A stretch of DNA of 64,000 nt from Reyranella sp. (GTDB taxonomy: Bacteria > Pseudomonadota > Alphaproteobacteria > Reyranellales > Reyranellaceae). The translations under genes were made by a program, and so were the position numbers. The DNA lies in NCBI RefSeq assembly GCF_004297405.1, contig NZ_SCVC01000036.1:124001-188000 (forward strand), read 5' to 3'. Below are positions 62,279 through 64,000 of the stretch, piece after piece. The notes below the pieces were generated by a model, which was given only the letters and a program-made list of their open reading frames with translations, did not search any database and was not told the origin of the DNA. Position 1 is the first letter of the stretch, and each line of letters starts with the position of its first letter.

Positions 62279-63564
62279 CGCTTCTTCTCGCGCAGCTTCT
62301 TCCAGTATTCGAGGCGCTTCAGGATCTCGCGCTCGAAGCCGCGCTCGACTGGCTGGTAGAACTCCTCGCGCGCCATCCCGTCGGGAAAATAGTTCTGGCC
62401 GGAGAAGCCGTCGGCGGCATTGTGGTCGTACTCGTAGCCCTTGCCGTAGCCGATCTCCTTCATGAGCTTGGTCGGCGCATTGAGAATGTGCATCGGCGGC
62501 GTCAGCGAGCCGTGGGTCTTGGCCGAACGCTTGGCGGCGCCGAAGGCGACATAGCCGGCATTCGATTTCGGCGCCGTGCCGAGATAGATCACCGCCTGCG
62601 CGATCGCGAGTTCGCCCTCCGGTGAGCCCAGCCGGTCATAGGTTTCCCAGGCCGCCAGGGTCTGGGTCAGCGCCTGCGGATCGGCCATGCCGATATCCTC
62701 GACGGCGAAGCGCACCAGCCGACGGGCGATATATTTCGGGTCCTCGCCACCATCGAGCATCCGGGCGAACCAGTAGAGGGCCGCGTCGACATCCGATCCG
62801 CGCAACGACTTGTGCAGCGCGCTGATCAAGTTGTAGTGCGCTTCCTGCGCCTTGTCGTAGAGCGGCGCCCGCTTCTGCAACAGGGTCGCGAGCCGCGCCG
62901 GCGGCACGGGTCCTTTGTCCTTGAGCTGCGCCAGTTGCTCGGCGATCCCGATCAGGTAGCGGCCGTCACCGTCGGCCATGGCGAACAACGCCTGACGACC
63001 CGTCTCGTCGACGGGCAGTGGGCGGCCCAACGCTTCCTCGACACGCGTGAGCAGCGTACCCAGCGCGGCATCGTCGAGGCGACGCAGGACCAACACCTGG
63101 CAGCGCGACAGGAGCGCGGCATTGAGTTCGAAGGATGGGTTCTCCGTCGTGGCACCGATCAGCGTGACGGTGCCATCCTCGACGTAAGGCAGGAAACCGT
63201 CCTGCTGCGCCCGGTTGAAACGATGGATTTCATCGACGAACAGCAAGGTACCCTTGCCATCCTTGCGGCGCTGGCGGGCGGCCTCGAAGATGCGCCTCAA
63301 GTCGGCGACACCGGAAAAGACGGCCGACAGCGGCTCGAAATGCAGGTCGCTGGCTTCCGCGAGCAGGCGCGCGATCGTGGTCTTGCCGCAACCCGGCGGC
63401 CCCCACAGGACCAACGAACCGAGCTTGCGCGCCGCCAGCATGCGGCCGAGCGGACCCTCCGGCCCGAGCAGATGGTCCTGGCCCAGAATCTCGCCCAGCA
63501 CCTTGGGCCGCAGGCGTTCGGCGAGCGGCGTCGGGGCGAGCGAGGCGAAGAGTTCAGCCGGCAC
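62275..63564 (-). CDS. rarA: Replication-associated recombination protein A (AAA ATPase, RarA/MgsA)
   Basis: PLAERLRPKVLGEILGQDHLLGPEGPLGRMLAARKLGSLVLWGPPGCGKTTIARLLAE; DEIHRFNRAQQDGFLPYVEDGTVTLIGATTENPSFELNAALLSRC. Confidence 0.96.
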   Translation of the reverse strand: MPAELFASLAPTPLAERLRPKVLGEILGQDHLLGPEGPLGRMLAARKLGSLVLWGPPGCGKTTIARLLAEASDLHFEPLSAVFSGVADLRRIFEAARQRRKDGKGTLLFVDEIHRFNRAQQDGFLPYVEDGTVTLIGATTENPSFELNAALLSRCQVLVLRRLDDAALGTLLTRVEEALGRPLPVDETGRQALFAMADGDGRYLIGIAEQLAQLKDKGPVPPARLATLLQKRAPLYDKAQEAHYNLISALHKSLRGSDVDAALYWFARMLDGGEDPKYIARRLVRFAVEDIGMADPQALTQTLAAWETYDRLGSPEGELAIAQAVIYLGTAPKSNAGYVAFGAAKRSAKTHGSLTPPMHILNAPTKLMKEIGYGKGYEYDHNAADGFSGQNYFPDGMAREEFYQPVERGFEREILKRLEYWKKLREKKR

Positions 63565-63596
63565 GATGGAAAGCTACCACGGCGTGCAGCCCCGAT

Positions 63597-64000
63597 TCAG
63601 CGGAACTGGACGGTGGAGACCATCCCGTCGCGGCCGATGCTGACGCTGCTGACCGGACCGGCAGCCAGACGCTTCTTGAGCTCGTCGACGTTCTTCACGT
63701 CCTGACCGTTGATGCCCAGGATCAAGTCGCCCTGGCGCACGAAGCGGCCGGCATAGGCGCCGGGCTTCACTTCGATGACAACGGCGCCGGGCCGCCATTC
63801 GGCAAGGCCCATTTCTTCCGCCACCGCCGGCGACATGTTGACGACCGTGGCGCCCGACAAGGGCTGGCGGCCTTCGAGCTGAGACTTGTCGCGCGGTGGA
63901 TTCTCCGGCGGCGCGGCCAGCTTGACGGTCACGACCATTTCCTTGCCGCCGCGAACGATCCTCACCGGCACCGCTACATCGACGTTCAGGGTGGACAGAC
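63597..64000 (-). CDS. Do/DegP-family serine protease, C-terminal PDZ portion (partial; N-terminus beyond window)
   Basis: LSTLNVDVAVPVRIVRGGKEMVVTVKLAAPPENPP...GAVVIEVKPGAYAGRFVRQGDLILGINGQDVKNVDELKKRLA; frame stays open to 64000. Confidence 0.8.
   Translation of the reverse strand, partial: LSTLNVDVAVPVRIVRGGKEMVVTVKLAAPPENPPRDKSQLEGRQPLSGATVVNMSPAVAEEMGLAEWRPGAVVIEVKPGAYAGRFVRQGDLILGINGQDVKNVDELKKRLAAGPVSSVSIGRDGMVSTVQFR

Overview
A 64 kb chromosomal window from a GC-rich, alphaproteobacterium-like genome (taxonomic guess from gene order such as ffs-dnaX-ybaB-recR and spoT-pdxJ-acpS-lepB-rnc-era-recO). Most of it is core or housekeeping: dnaX/ybaB/recR, uppP/parC, recO, era, rnc, lepB, acpS, pdxJ, spoT, rpoZ, folK, mgtE, a malic enzyme, lipB, a propionyl-CoA carboxylase locus, rarA and a DegP-like protease. 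Accessory parts are a SelA-like/Gfo-Idh/SDR cluster, a FecI-FecR-TonB receptor-PepSY iron-uptake locus and a TRAP transporter locus. The standout is ~14.5-25.5 kb: one TRAP permease pair (DctQ/DctM) convergent with a head-to-tail tandem array of SEVEN paralogous TakP-like substrate-binding proteins. Five are exactly 1107 bp, and each of the six non-distal genes is followed by its own related GC-rich hairpin. No second permease was found. Other points of interest: a histone-H1-like Lys/Ala/Pro-rich tail on a biotin carboxylase, an apparent single-base frameshift in an SDR gene, a PEP-mutase/phosphonopyruvate-hydrolase-like gene beside propionyl-CoA carboxylase, and a perfect 25-bp palindrome at the fecI start. 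All calls come from reading the sequence and the supplied ORF translations; no database search was run.
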